From positions 5,828,001 through 5,892,000 of the forward strand of contig NZ_JAPEMU010000001.1 in the NCBI RefSeq assembly GCF_026342405.1: a stretch of DNA of 64,000 bases, written 5' to 3'. Source of the DNA: Kitasatospora sp. NBC_00240 (GTDB lineage: Bacteria; Actinomycetota; Actinomycetes; Streptomycetales; Streptomycetaceae). The notes beneath the pieces were generated by a model. That model saw only the letters and a list, made by a program, of their open reading frames with translations. It did not search any database and was not told the origin of the DNA. This document shows positions 51,720-59,521 of the stretch, piece by piece. The position numbers and the translations under genes were made by a program. How positions within the stretch are numbered: the first letter of the stretch is position 1; each line of letters opens with the position of its first letter.

Positions 51720-52364
51720 TCAGACGCCGACCTCGACCGGCGCGGGGGCGGCGGCCACCGCCCCGATCCGGCGCCCGGCCTCCGGGCCGGCGCAGGCGTA
51801 CGCGCCCAGCCCGACCTGACGGGCGACGATGCCGCGTTCGGCGCGCATCAGCCGCCAGCCGCGGCGCAGCAGGACGGGCAGGGACTTGCGGCCCTCGCGG
51901 ACGTCCCGGCGCAGCCGCCGCCAGGCCGTGGTGGTCGGGCGGTTGCGCAGGCAGAGCGCGTCCCCGAGCAGGCCCTCGGCCGCGCACTGCCCGACGATCT
52001 CGGCGGCGAAGATGCCTTCGGCGATGAACGCGGACGCCCCCGCGAGGTCCAGCGTGCGGGTGCTCACCCGGCCGTTGTCGGGGATCGAGTACACCGGGAC
52101 GTCGGTGCGGCCGGCGCCGCTGAGCCGGCGGATGGCCTCGACGGCCTGCTCACGGTGCCAGGAGAGCGGGGAGTCCCAGTCGACGGCGCCGTCGTCGAGC
52201 CGCGGCAGGCTCGGGTCGTCGCCGTCCTTGTAGAAGTCGTCGAGCTGGAGCACGGGAAGTCCGCTGCGCTCGGCCAGTGAGGACTTCCCGGAGCCGGAGG
52301 GTCCGGACAGCAGGACGACCTGGGCGCGGGCTGTCGGTGCGGGGTTCAGCGGGGAGTCACTCAC
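51720..52364 (-). CDS. Uridine kinase-like P-loop protein
   Basis: A 214-residue P-loop kinase. Walker A is LLSGPSGSGKSSLAERSG (about residues 17-34). LQLDDFYKDGDDPSLP matches the substrate-lid Asp region of uridine kinases, and FIAEGIFAAEIV is Walker B-like. It probably phosphorylates uridine/cytidine, which fits the nucleoside-salvage genes around it, though the C-terminal half (Arg-rich, ~150-205) is divergent. The start is GTG 52364. The nucleoside operator motif is not present upstream. Confidence 0.82.
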   Translation of the reverse strand: MSDSPLNPAPTARAQVVLLSGPSGSGKSSLAERSGLPVLQLDDFYKDGDDPSLPRLDDGAVDWDSPLSWHREQAVEAIRRLSGAGRTDVPVYSIPDNGRVSTRTLDLAGASAFIAEGIFAAEIVGQCAAEGLLGDALCLRNRPTTTAWRRLRRDVREGRKSLPVLLRRGWRLMRAERGIVARQVGLGAYACAGPEAGRRIGAVAAAPAPVEVGV

Positions 52365-52677
52365 GAGACACCAGTCTGACGCATCGGACGGCGATGCCGA
52401 AACGGTGCGGAGCGGACTTTCGCGGCCGGGCGGCCGGTCGCCCGCAGGACGGTCACGGGGGTGGACCGGGGGGTGACGGGCTGTGCGGACCGGCCTGCCG
52501 GGCCGGTCCGCGGTCGCCGCCGACCCGGGTGGTTCGCCTGCTGGTCGGCACCTCGCCGGCCAGGGGGTGCCAGGTCCGGGCGGATGACTCGGCAAGTAAA
52601 AATTCAGTCATGGAGAAGTCAAAAACGATCTAGGCTGGAGCGGTTCACGATCTTCCTAGGCGAAGTAGGTTCCACGG
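52365..52677. other. Divergent intergenic region (313 bp)
   Basis: It carries promoters for the uridine kinase-like gene and the surface-protein gene. The stretch 52590-52640 is strikingly AT-rich for this genome (GTAAAAATTCAGTCATGGAG, then AAAAACGATCTAGG) and is the likeliest promoter of the surface-protein gene. No gene is supported. Confidence 0.6.
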
Positions 52678-53901
52678 ATGAAGTTGGCGCGCGTTTCGGC
52701 GATCCTCGTGGCGGTCGCGATCGCACCGGCTGTCCTGCTCCCCTCCTCGGCCTCGGCGGTCGGCACCACCGACGGCGGGTCGCCGGCCGGCAGCTCGGCC
52801 CCGGACGCCCTCGCGGCCGACGAGCAGGCCCCGGCGGCGCCCAAGGCGTCCGACCCGGCCGAGGAAGCGGATCGCGCGGCCGTGCAGAAGCTGCTGGACG
52901 ACCCGGCGAGCGGTCGCGGCGTGCGGGAGGCGGCCGCCAAGGCGCTCGCCGGCACCGCGGCCGACCTGCGGGACTTCCTGGAGACCGGCCTGTACAAGGC
53001 CCGCGCCGAGGACGACCGGGTGCGGGTCTTCCAGATCCTGAGCGCCGGCGGCCCGGCGGTCCGGAAGGCGGCGAGCGCCGCGCTGGACGCCAACACCGAC
53101 GAGGCCATCCGGGAGTTCCTGGAGGTCGGTCAGTACGCGGCCCGGCTGTCCGACGACCGGGTGCGGGTCTCGCAGATCATGAGTGCCGGCGGCAAGGCGG
53201 TCCAGAAGGCGGCCGGCGCCGCGCTGGACGCCGACACCGCGGAGGCCATCGCCCAGTTCCTGGAGGTCGGCCAGTACGTGGCCCGCGCCGAGGACGACCG
53301 GGTCGAGATCCTCACGATCCTCGGCGACCCGAAGACCGGCCCGCGCGTCCGGGCGGCGGCGGAGCAGGCGCTCGACGGCAGCGCCGCGGACCTGCGGAGC
53401 TTCCTGGAGACCGGTCGGCAGGTGGCCCAGGACTCGGACGACCGGCTCCGGACCTCCCAGCTCGCCGAGACCGGCGGCCCGGCCGTGCGCGCGGCCGCCC
53501 TGGCGGCGCTGGAGGGCAGCATCGAGGACGTCCGGCTGTTCCTGAAGACCGGCCAGTACGAGGCCGCGGCGAAGGACAAGGCAGCCGCGGACAAGGCCGC
53601 CGCCGACCGGGCCGCCGCGGACAAGGCGGCTGCCGACAAGGCGGCCGCGGACGCCGCCGCCGCCCAGGGCGGGCCGGGGGACGGCGTCCGGCCGGCGAGC
53701 CTGACCACCCCGGTCACCGCTCCCTCCACCCTGACGACCACGGCGACCGGTACCACCGCGGGAGCCCGCACCGGCACCCAGCTCGCCGCCACCGGCGCCG
53801 GCGACGCCCTTCCGTGGGAGGTCGGCGGCGCCACCGCCGCTCTCGCCCTCGGCGCGGGCGCGGTCCTGGTGTCCCGCCGGCGCACCGCCGACGGGAGCTG
53901 A
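52678..53901 (+). CDS. ALF-repeat surface protein with LAXTG sortase signal
   Basis: A 407-residue exported protein. The signal peptide covers about residues 1-27 (to SSASA). At least four helical ALF-type repeats follow (about residues 60-300). Each has the pattern VRxAAxxAL then an LRxFLExGxxxA segment and DDRVRV-like ends. A repetitive AADKAA region (~300-328), a Thr-rich spacer, and the cell-wall sorting signal LAATG, a hydrophobic helix and a SRRRTADGS tail close the protein. LAXTG is the class E sortase motif of Streptomyces, so the protein should be wall-anchored. It has no visible Shine-Dalgarno. Confidence 0.85.
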   Translation: MKLARVSAILVAVAIAPAVLLPSSASAVGTTDGGSPAGSSAPDALAADEQAPAAPKASDPAEEADRAAVQKLLDDPASGRGVREAAAKALAGTAADLRDFLETGLYKARAEDDRVRVFQILSAGGPAVRKAASAALDANTDEAIREFLEVGQYAARLSDDRVRVSQIMSAGGKAVQKAAGAALDADTAEAIAQFLEVGQYVARAEDDRVEILTILGDPKTGPRVRAAAEQALDGSAADLRSFLETGRQVAQDSDDRLRTSQLAETGGPAVRAAALAALEGSIEDVRLFLKTGQYEAAAKDKAAADKAAADRAAADKAAADKAAADAAAAQGGPGDGVRPASLTTPVTAPSTLTTTATGTTAGARTGTQLAATGAGDALPWEVGGATAALALGAGAVLVSRRRTADGS

Positions 53902-53929
53902 TCCGCACCGCTTCGCGCGGACCGATGAC

Positions 53930-53970
53930 GGACGCCCCGCCCCAGGCCACCGGCCTGCGGTGGGGCGTCC
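53930..53970. terminator. Bidirectional terminator after the surface-protein gene
   Basis: A 19-bp stem with two mismatches, arms 53930-53948 and 53952-53970, around a 3-nt loop, between convergent genes. Confidence 0.75.
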
Positions 53971-53992
53971 CGCGTGTGCGGCCGGCCGCCGC

Positions 53993-54403
53993 TCAGGCCT
54001 TGCGCAGGGTGGCCGGCCCGGTCAGGGCGGTGTGCAGCAGCGGCAGGTAGCGACTGTCCACCTGCAGGTGCACCGGCCGCCCGCCGCCGGGCGGCCGGTA
54101 GGTCTTGGCGGCCCAGTCCTGGCTCCGCCAGGAGTCCGGTTCGGGGTCCTGCAAGGTGCCGCCGACCGGCAGGTCGAGGGCAGGGAGGGTGCGGGCGCGG
54201 AAGACCGCGTGGGTGGCGCCCGGGGTGAGCCACAGCCGTCCGGAGACGTACTCGGCCGGCCACACGGACCCGTCCGGGCGCGCCGAGCACGGCACCCGGA
54301 CGGGCCGGCCGGCGGCCAGCCGTCGACGGGTGCGGACCACGTGCAGGCTGCGGACAAGGCCGTCCGTCAGCAGTGCCAGCAGCTCGCCGATGATCTCCCC
54401 CAT
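53993..54403 (-). CDS. Hypothetical protein
   Basis: A 136-residue protein I do not recognise with certainty. A short hydrophobic N-terminal helix (GEIIGELLALLTDGLV) is followed by a basic patch and a beta-rich region with two Trp-containing strands. The layout vaguely recalls DUF2550-type proteins but a match is not established. GGAGCACC precedes the ATG closely, supporting a real gene. It is convergent with the surface-protein gene and tandem with the aldehyde dehydrogenase genes, separated from them by a terminator. Confidence 0.6.
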   Translation of the reverse strand: MGEIIGELLALLTDGLVRSLHVVRTRRRLAAGRPVRVPCSARPDGSVWPAEYVSGRLWLTPGATHAVFRARTLPALDLPVGGTLQDPEPDSWRSQDWAAKTYRPPGGGRPVHLQVDSRYLPLLHTALTGPATLRKA

Positions 54404-54486
54404 GGTGCTCCCCTCCCGGTCGATGGTTCCAGTCTGGGCGCCGGGGCGGTGGCGGGGGAGCGCCGATCGGCTCGGTCCGGCGCTAC

Positions 54487-54573
54487 GAAAGTCGACGGCC
54501 GGCCGACCGGCCCGCCGGTGCGGGTGGGGCGTCTTCGGGCCGACCGGTGCGGCCGGGCCCGGAAAGTCGACGG
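54487..54573. repeat. 12-bp direct repeat
   Basis: GAAAGTCGACGG at 54487-54498 and 54562-54573, in the gap between the hypothetical gene and the aldehyde dehydrogenase operon. Confidence 0.6.
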
Positions 54574-54606
54574 ACCCGCGCCAGGGGGGGGAGGCGCGGG
54601 TCCGTC
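54569..54606 (-). terminator. Terminator of the deoC-aldehyde dehydrogenase operon
   Basis: A perfect 14-bp stem, arms 54569-54582 and 54593-54606, with a G-rich 10-nt loop, about 85 bp past the last gene of the operon. Confidence 0.85.
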
Positions 54607-54692
54607 ATGGCACGTCCGGGCCCTGGGGGGGTAGGGCACTGGGGACGGCCAGTCTGTGGAGTTGTACCGGAGTCCTCCGGCCCGGGGGCCGG

Positions 54693-55595
54693 TCAGATCC
54701 CGATCGGGTGCCAGACCGTCTTGGTCTCCAGGAAGGAGAGTAGCCGGTCCGTTCCGGGCGCAACGGTCCAGTCCTGGGCGAACGGGTCCACCTCGGGTCG
54801 AACCACCCGCTTCAGGGTATCCGCGGCGGACGCCTCCAGCTCCGCCGCCGCGCCGGGACCGTCGGTCGCGATCGCGCCGGTGAGGTCGACCGCGTTGACG
54901 TCCTGGTGCGAGGCCAGCGTCGGGGCGATGTCCGCCGTCCGGCCCGAGATGATGTTGACGACGCCGCCCGGCAGGTCGGAGGTGGCCAGCACCTCGCCCA
55001 GCGAGAGGGCCGGCAGCGGGGCGTCGGCGGCGGCCGCCACCACCACGGTGTTGCCGGTGGCGATGGCCGGCGCGATCACCGAGACCAGGCCGAGGAACGA
55101 GTGCCCGTACCCGGCCTGCGGGGCGACGATGCCGACCACGCCGGTCGGCTCGGGCACCGACAGGTTGAAGAACGGCCCGGCGACGGGGTTGCCGTTGCCC
55201 GCGATCTGGGCGACCTTGTCGGTCCAGCCCGCGTACCAGACCCAGCGGTCGATGGCGGCGTCCACCAGGGCGGCGGCCTTCTTGGCGCCGATGTTCTCGG
55301 ACACCGCCACCTCGGCCGCGAACTGCTCGCGTCGGCCCTGCAGCATCTCGGCGACCCGGTACAGCACCTGGCCGCGGTTGTAGGCGGTGGTGCCCGACCA
55401 GCCCTTGACCGCCGCGCGGGCGGCGAGCACGGCGTCGCGGGTGTCCTTGCGGGTGCCGAGCGGGGCGTTGGCCAGCCACTGGCCCTTGCTGTCGGTCACC
55501 TCGTACACCCGCCCGCTCTCGGAGCGCGGGAACTTCCCGCCGACGTACAGCTTGTAGGTCTTGAGGACGTCAAGTCGCGTGCTGGTCTCAGACAT
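54693..55595 (-). CDS. Aldehyde dehydrogenase-like protein lacking the catalytic domain
   Basis: A 300-residue protein matching the N-terminal cofactor-binding half of aldehyde dehydrogenases (YVGGKFPRSESGRVYEV, then TGVVGIVAPQAGYGHS, PALATGNT-like segments and LPGGVVNIISG). The catalytic Asn motif (PWNFP in the neighbour) reads APQAG, and neither the ELGGK Glu nor the catalytic Cys region exists: the protein ends after a short unrelated tail. It is therefore a pseudoenzyme, perhaps a partner of the full-length enzyme upstream, with which it overlaps by 8 bp. The reading frame is intact, so it is not simple decay. Confidence 0.82.
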   Translation of the reverse strand: MSETSTRLDVLKTYKLYVGGKFPRSESGRVYEVTDSKGQWLANAPLGTRKDTRDAVLAARAAVKGWSGTTAYNRGQVLYRVAEMLQGRREQFAAEVAVSENIGAKKAAALVDAAIDRWVWYAGWTDKVAQIAGNGNPVAGPFFNLSVPEPTGVVGIVAPQAGYGHSFLGLVSVIAPAIATGNTVVVAAAADAPLPALSLGEVLATSDLPGGVVNIISGRTADIAPTLASHQDVNAVDLTGAIATDGPGAAAELEASAADTLKRVVRPEVDPFAQDWTVAPGTDRLLSFLETKTVWHPIGI

Positions 55596-57066
55596 CGAGG
55601 TACGCCTCCAGGCCGTGGCGACCGCCCTCGCGGCCGTAGCCCGACTCCTTGTAGCCGCCGAACGGCGAGGTCGGGTCGAACTTGTTGAAGGTGTTGGCCC
55701 ACACCACGCCGGCCTTGAGCTGGTTCGCCATCCAGAGGATGCGCGAGCCCTTCTCGGTCCAGACGCCGGCCGAGAGGCCGTACGGGGTGTTGTTGGCCTT
55801 CTCGACCGCCTCGGCGGGGGTGCGGAAGGTCAGCACGGACAGCACCGGGCCGAAGATCTCCTCGCGGGCGATCCGGTGGGCCTGGCTGACGCCGGTGAAC
55901 AGGGTCGGCTTGAACCAGAAGCCGGTGCCGGGCAGATCGCAGGCGGGCGACCAGCGCTCGGCGCCCTCCGCCTCGCCGGCGGCGGTCAGCTCGGTGATCC
56001 GGGACAGCTGCGCGGCCGAGTTGATCGCGCCGATGTCGGTGTTCTTGTCCAGCGGGTCGCCGACCCGCAGGGTGTCCATCCGGCGCTTCAGCGCGTCCAG
56101 CACCTCGTCCTGGACGGACTCCTGGACCAGCAGGCGCGAGCCCGCGCAGCAGACGTGGCCCTGGTTGAAGAAGATGCCGTTGACGATGCCCTCGACGGCC
56201 TGGTCGATCGGCGCGTCGTCGAAGACGATGTTCGCGGCCTTGCCGCCCAGCTCCAGCGACAGCTTCTTGCGGGTGCCGGCCAACTGCTTGGCGATCGCCC
56301 GGCCGACCGGGGTGGAGCCGGTGAAGGCGACCTTGTTGACGTCCGGGTGGGAGGTCAGCGCGGCGCCGGTGCGCCCGTCGCCGGTGACGATGTTGACGAC
56401 GCCCTTCGGCAGACCGGCCTGGCGGCAGATCTCGGCGAAGCGCAGCGCCGTCAGCGGGGTGGTCTCGGCGGGCTTCAGCACGACCGTGTTGCCGGTGGCG
56501 AGCGCCGGGGCGATCTTCCAGGCCAGCATCAGCAGCGGGAAGTTCCACGGGATGACCTGGCCGGCCACGCCCAGCGGACGCGGGTTGGCGCCGTAGCCTG
56601 CGAAGTCGAGCTTGTCGGCCCAGCCCGCGTAGTAGAAGAAGTGCGCGGCGACCAGCGGCAGGTCGACGTCGCGGGTCTCGCGGATCGGCTTGCCGTTGTC
56701 GATCGACTCCAGCACCGCCAGCTCGCGCGAGCGCTCCTGGATGATCCGGGCGATCCGGAACAGGTACTTGGCGCGCTCGCTGCCCGGCAGCGCCGACCAG
56801 TCGGTGAAGGCCTTGCGGGCCGCGGCGACCGCGCGGTCGACGTCCTCCTCGGTGCCCTGCGCGAACTCGGCGAGCACCTGTTCGGTGGCCGGGTTGACGG
56901 TCTTCAGGGCCTCGCTGCCACTGCTGTCGACGAACTCGCCGCCGATGAAGTGACCGTACGAGGTGGCGATGTCGCCGGCCGCCGCGGGGGACTCGGGAGC
57001 GGGCGCGTACTCGAAGAGGCCGTTCTTGCGCACGGGCTCTTCCGCCTTCTTGGTGTTCTTGGCCAT
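55588..57066 (-). CDS. Aldehyde dehydrogenase family protein
   Basis: A 492-residue NAD(P)-dependent aldehyde dehydrogenase with all catalytic parts: the Asn in VIPWNFPLLML, LELGGKAANIVF with the general-base Glu, and the nucleophile Cys in FFNQGHVCCAGSR. The C-terminal FDPTSPFGGYKESGYGREGG is intact. It lies 5 bp after deoC, whose reaction releases acetaldehyde, so oxidation of acetaldehyde to acetate is a sensible inferred role. The first ~25 residues (MAKNTKKAEEPVRKNG) are a basic extension. Confidence 0.9.
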   Translation of the reverse strand: MAKNTKKAEEPVRKNGLFEYAPAPESPAAAGDIATSYGHFIGGEFVDSSGSEALKTVNPATEQVLAEFAQGTEEDVDRAVAAARKAFTDWSALPGSERAKYLFRIARIIQERSRELAVLESIDNGKPIRETRDVDLPLVAAHFFYYAGWADKLDFAGYGANPRPLGVAGQVIPWNFPLLMLAWKIAPALATGNTVVLKPAETTPLTALRFAEICRQAGLPKGVVNIVTGDGRTGAALTSHPDVNKVAFTGSTPVGRAIAKQLAGTRKKLSLELGGKAANIVFDDAPIDQAVEGIVNGIFFNQGHVCCAGSRLLVQESVQDEVLDALKRRMDTLRVGDPLDKNTDIGAINSAAQLSRITELTAAGEAEGAERWSPACDLPGTGFWFKPTLFTGVSQAHRIAREEIFGPVLSVLTFRTPAEAVEKANNTPYGLSAGVWTEKGSRILWMANQLKAGVVWANTFNKFDPTSPFGGYKESGYGREGGRHGLEAYLDV

Positions 57067-57071
57067 GGTTC

Positions 57072-58064
57072 TCAGTCCACCGTCACGTAGTCGGGACCGG
57101 AGTACCGGCCGGTGGTCAGCTTCTGGCGCTGCATGAGCAGGTCGTTGAGCAGGCTGGAGGCGCCGAAGCGGAACCAGTGCGGGCTCAGCCAGTCGTCGCC
57201 GAGGGTCTCGTTGACCATGACCAGGTACTTCATGGCGTCCTTGGTGGTCTTGATGCCACCGGCGGGCTTCACACCGACCTGGACCCCAGTCTGCTCCTTG
57301 AAGTCGCGGACGGCTTCGAGCATCAGCAGCGTCACCGGGGGCGTCGCGTTGACCGCGACCTTGCCGGTGGAGGTCTTGATGAAGTCGGCGCCGGCCAGCA
57401 TGGCCAGCCAGGAGGCGCGGCGCACGTTGTCGTACGTCTGCAGCTCGCCGGTCTCGAAGATCACCTTGAGGTGGGCGGCGGTGCCGTCGGGGCGCTTGCA
57501 CGCCTCCTTGACGGCGGTGATCTCCTCGAAGACGGACAGGTAGCGGCCGGAGAGGAAGGCCCCCCGGTCGATCACCATGTCGATCTCGTCGGCGCCGGCG
57601 GCCACCGCGTCGGCGGTGTCGGCCAGCTTCACCGGGAGCGAGGCGCGCCCGGCGGGGAAGGCGGTGGCGACCGAGGCGACCTGGATGTCGGTGCCGTTCA
57701 GGGCCGCCTTCGCGGTGGCGACCATGTCGGGGTAGACGCAGATCGCGGCGACGCGGGGGGTGGTCGGGTCGGTCGGGTCGGGGTTCCTGCCCTTGGTGCA
57801 CAGGGCGCGCACCTTGCCGACCGTGTCCGCGCCTTCCAGCGTGGTCAGGTCGATCATCGAGATCGCCAGGTCGATGGCGTACGCCTTCGCCGTGGTCTTG
57901 ATCGAGCGGGTGCCGAGGGTGGCGGCGCGGGCTTCCAGGCCGACGGCGTCGACTCCTGGCAGTCCGTGCAGGAAACGGCGGAGCGAGGCCTCGGAGGACG
58001 CGACGTCACTCAGGCCGCCGCCCGCAGCGCTGGAGGCTTGGGCTGCAACAGTGGACATAGTCAC
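57072..58064 (-). CDS. deoC: Deoxyribose-phosphate aldolase
   Basis: A 330-residue class I aldolase splitting 2-deoxyribose 5-phosphate into acetaldehyde and glyceraldehyde 3-phosphate. The Schiff-base Lys is in ADFIKTSTGKV and the second Lys in VGVKPAGGIKT; KVIFETGEL and VAAICVYPDMV are conserved. About 70 extra N-terminal residues compared with short bacterial DeoC are seen. GTG 58064 lies 6 bp after a -10-like TATGGT, predicting a leaderless start; ATG 58058 is also possible. First gene of an operon with two aldehyde dehydrogenase genes. Confidence 0.94.
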   Translation of the reverse strand: MTMSTVAAQASSAAGGGLSDVASSEASLRRFLHGLPGVDAVGLEARAATLGTRSIKTTAKAYAIDLAISMIDLTTLEGADTVGKVRALCTKGRNPDPTDPTTPRVAAICVYPDMVATAKAALNGTDIQVASVATAFPAGRASLPVKLADTADAVAAGADEIDMVIDRGAFLSGRYLSVFEEITAVKEACKRPDGTAAHLKVIFETGELQTYDNVRRASWLAMLAGADFIKTSTGKVAVNATPPVTLLMLEAVRDFKEQTGVQVGVKPAGGIKTTKDAMKYLVMVNETLGDDWLSPHWFRFGASSLLNDLLMQRQKLTTGRYSGPDYVTVD

Positions 58065-58077
58065 CAGACCACCATAT

Positions 58078-58089
58078 CTACGCGCGTAG
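58078..58089. promoter_or_regulatory. Nucleoside-regulon operator upstream of deoC
   Basis: The perfect palindrome CTACGCGCGTAG directly upstream of the minus-strand -10-like TATGGT (58071-58076), 14 bp from the GTG start. Confidence 0.75.
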
Positions 58090-58186
58090 TCGTCCGCTAG
58101 GGCGAGCCCCTTTCTGCTGCCGTTCGATACGGGACCGAGACCTCGGCCGAAGCGGCACCCGGGGTCGGGCGCCGCACCCCTTGCGG

Positions 58187-58702
58187 CTACGCCTCGTACG
58201 TCCCCGCGACCCCGTGCTTCTCCAGCACCCCGTGCGTCACCCGGGCCAGGTCCTCCGGGCTCGGCAGCAGTGGACGCAACTCGGCGGGCAGCGTCCGGTA
58301 GGTGGTCACGGCCAGCGGCTGGTTCGTCCCGCGCGGCGAGTACTGGACGGCGTCCTCGTCCCGGTGGGCGGCGATCAGGATGCCGAGTGTCGCGTCGTCG
58401 CGCTGCGGGTCGCGCACCTTGTCGTCCACCACCGCGGTGCAGAAGCCGAGCTTGCCCAGGTGCTCCGGCTGGGCGCGGCCGATCTTCAGCTCGACGACGA
58501 CGTACCGGTGCAGGCGCAGGTGGTGGAAGAGCAGGTCCGTCTTGAACTGCTGGCTACCGACCTGCGGCGGGTACTGCCGGCCGACGAAGGCGAAGCCCAC
58601 GCCGAGCTCCTGGAGGAACCGGACCACGTGGTCGACGAGGGCCGTTTCGAGGTCCTGCTCGGAGTGGCCGTCGCCGGGCCGGCTCTCGGTCTCGTTGCTC
58701 AT
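58187..58702 (-). CDS. DUF1016 (YhcG) C-terminal PDDEXK nuclease domain protein
   Basis: A 171-residue protein equal to the C-terminal nuclease domain of DUF1016/YhcG proteins. LVDHVVRFLQELGVGFAFVG leads in; the catalytic core is FKTDLLFHHLRLHRYVVVEL with the Asp, then ELK. LGFCTAVVDDKVRDP and TLGILIA follow. The usual N-terminal winged-helix domain (~150 residues) is missing, although the ATG at 58702 and a polar lead-in look like a genuine start. It may be a truncated remnant or a minimal stand-alone nuclease. A defence role is only suggested by the family. Confidence 0.8.
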   Translation of the reverse strand: MSNETESRPGDGHSEQDLETALVDHVVRFLQELGVGFAFVGRQYPPQVGSQQFKTDLLFHHLRLHRYVVVELKIGRAQPEHLGKLGFCTAVVDDKVRDPQRDDATLGILIAAHRDEDAVQYSPRGTNQPLAVTTYRTLPAELRPLLPSPEDLARVTHGVLEKHGVAGTYEA

Positions 58703-58847
58703 CCGGCAGAGCGTGCGGATTCAACCGCGGCCTCGGAGCGCAGTAACGATTCCGCTCACTCGAAAGGATGAGCTACCGCCCGGCAAGAATTCGGGCAGCG
58801 GCCTGTGGCGCGAATTCCCACCGCCCGGCAGCGCCGAGAATGGCCCC

Positions 58848-59468
58848 ATGACGACCACGCCCGACCAGCCGGACGCCCCCACCCCCCGCAAGCGGACCGG
58901 GCGGCGCCCCGGTGGCGCCGACACCCGGCGGACCGTGCTGGAGGCGGCACGGGCGGAGTTCGCGGTCCGGGGGTACGAGAAGGCGAGCATGCGGGCGATC
59001 GGGCGGGCGGCCGGGGTGGACGCGGCCCTGCTGCACCACTACTTCGGGAGCAAGGACCGCCTGTTCATGGCCGCGCTGGAGTTCCCGGTGCAGCCGAAGG
59101 CGGCGGTGGCGCAGCTGCTGGAGGGTGACCGGGCGGTATTGGGGGAGCGGGTGGCGCAGTTCGTGCTGACGCTCTGGGAACAGCCCGGGGTGCTGGACCG
59201 GCTGATGGCGCTGGTCCGGGCGGCGGCCACCACCGAGCAGGTGGCGCGGCTGATGCGGGAGTTCGTCCAGGAGGAGCTGGTGGCCCGGATCGCGGCCGAG
59301 CTGCAGGTCGAACAGCCGGAGCTGCGGGCCGAGTTGATGTTCTCGCAGATCGTCGGGCTGGCGATGGCCCGGTATGTGATCGGGGTCGAGCCGCTGGCCT
59401 CGGCGACCCGCGCGGAGCTGGTGCCGCTGCTGGCGCCGACCTTCCAGGGGTATCTCGGCGGCGCCTGA
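58848..59468 (+). CDS. TetR family transcriptional regulator
   Basis: A 206-residue repressor. The HTH (about residues 25-70) reads VLEAARAEFAVRGYEKASMR then AIGRAAGVDAALLHHYFGSK. The C-terminal ligand/dimer domain follows. ATG 58848 is taken; another in-frame ATG lies three codons upstream. It precedes the two ABC exporter genes on the same strand with a 53-bp gap and is their probable regulator. The ligand is unknown. Confidence 0.9.
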   Translation: MTTTPDQPDAPTPRKRTGRRPGGADTRRTVLEAARAEFAVRGYEKASMRAIGRAAGVDAALLHHYFGSKDRLFMAALEFPVQPKAAVAQLLEGDRAVLGERVAQFVLTLWEQPGVLDRLMALVRAAATTEQVARLMREFVQEELVARIAAELQVEQPELRAELMFSQIVGLAMARYVIGVEPLASATRAELVPLLAPTFQGYLGGA

Positions 59469-59521
59469 GCAGGGCCGGCCGGGCGCTTGACGGGAGGGGT
59501 GCGCGGCGAGAAACTCATCGC

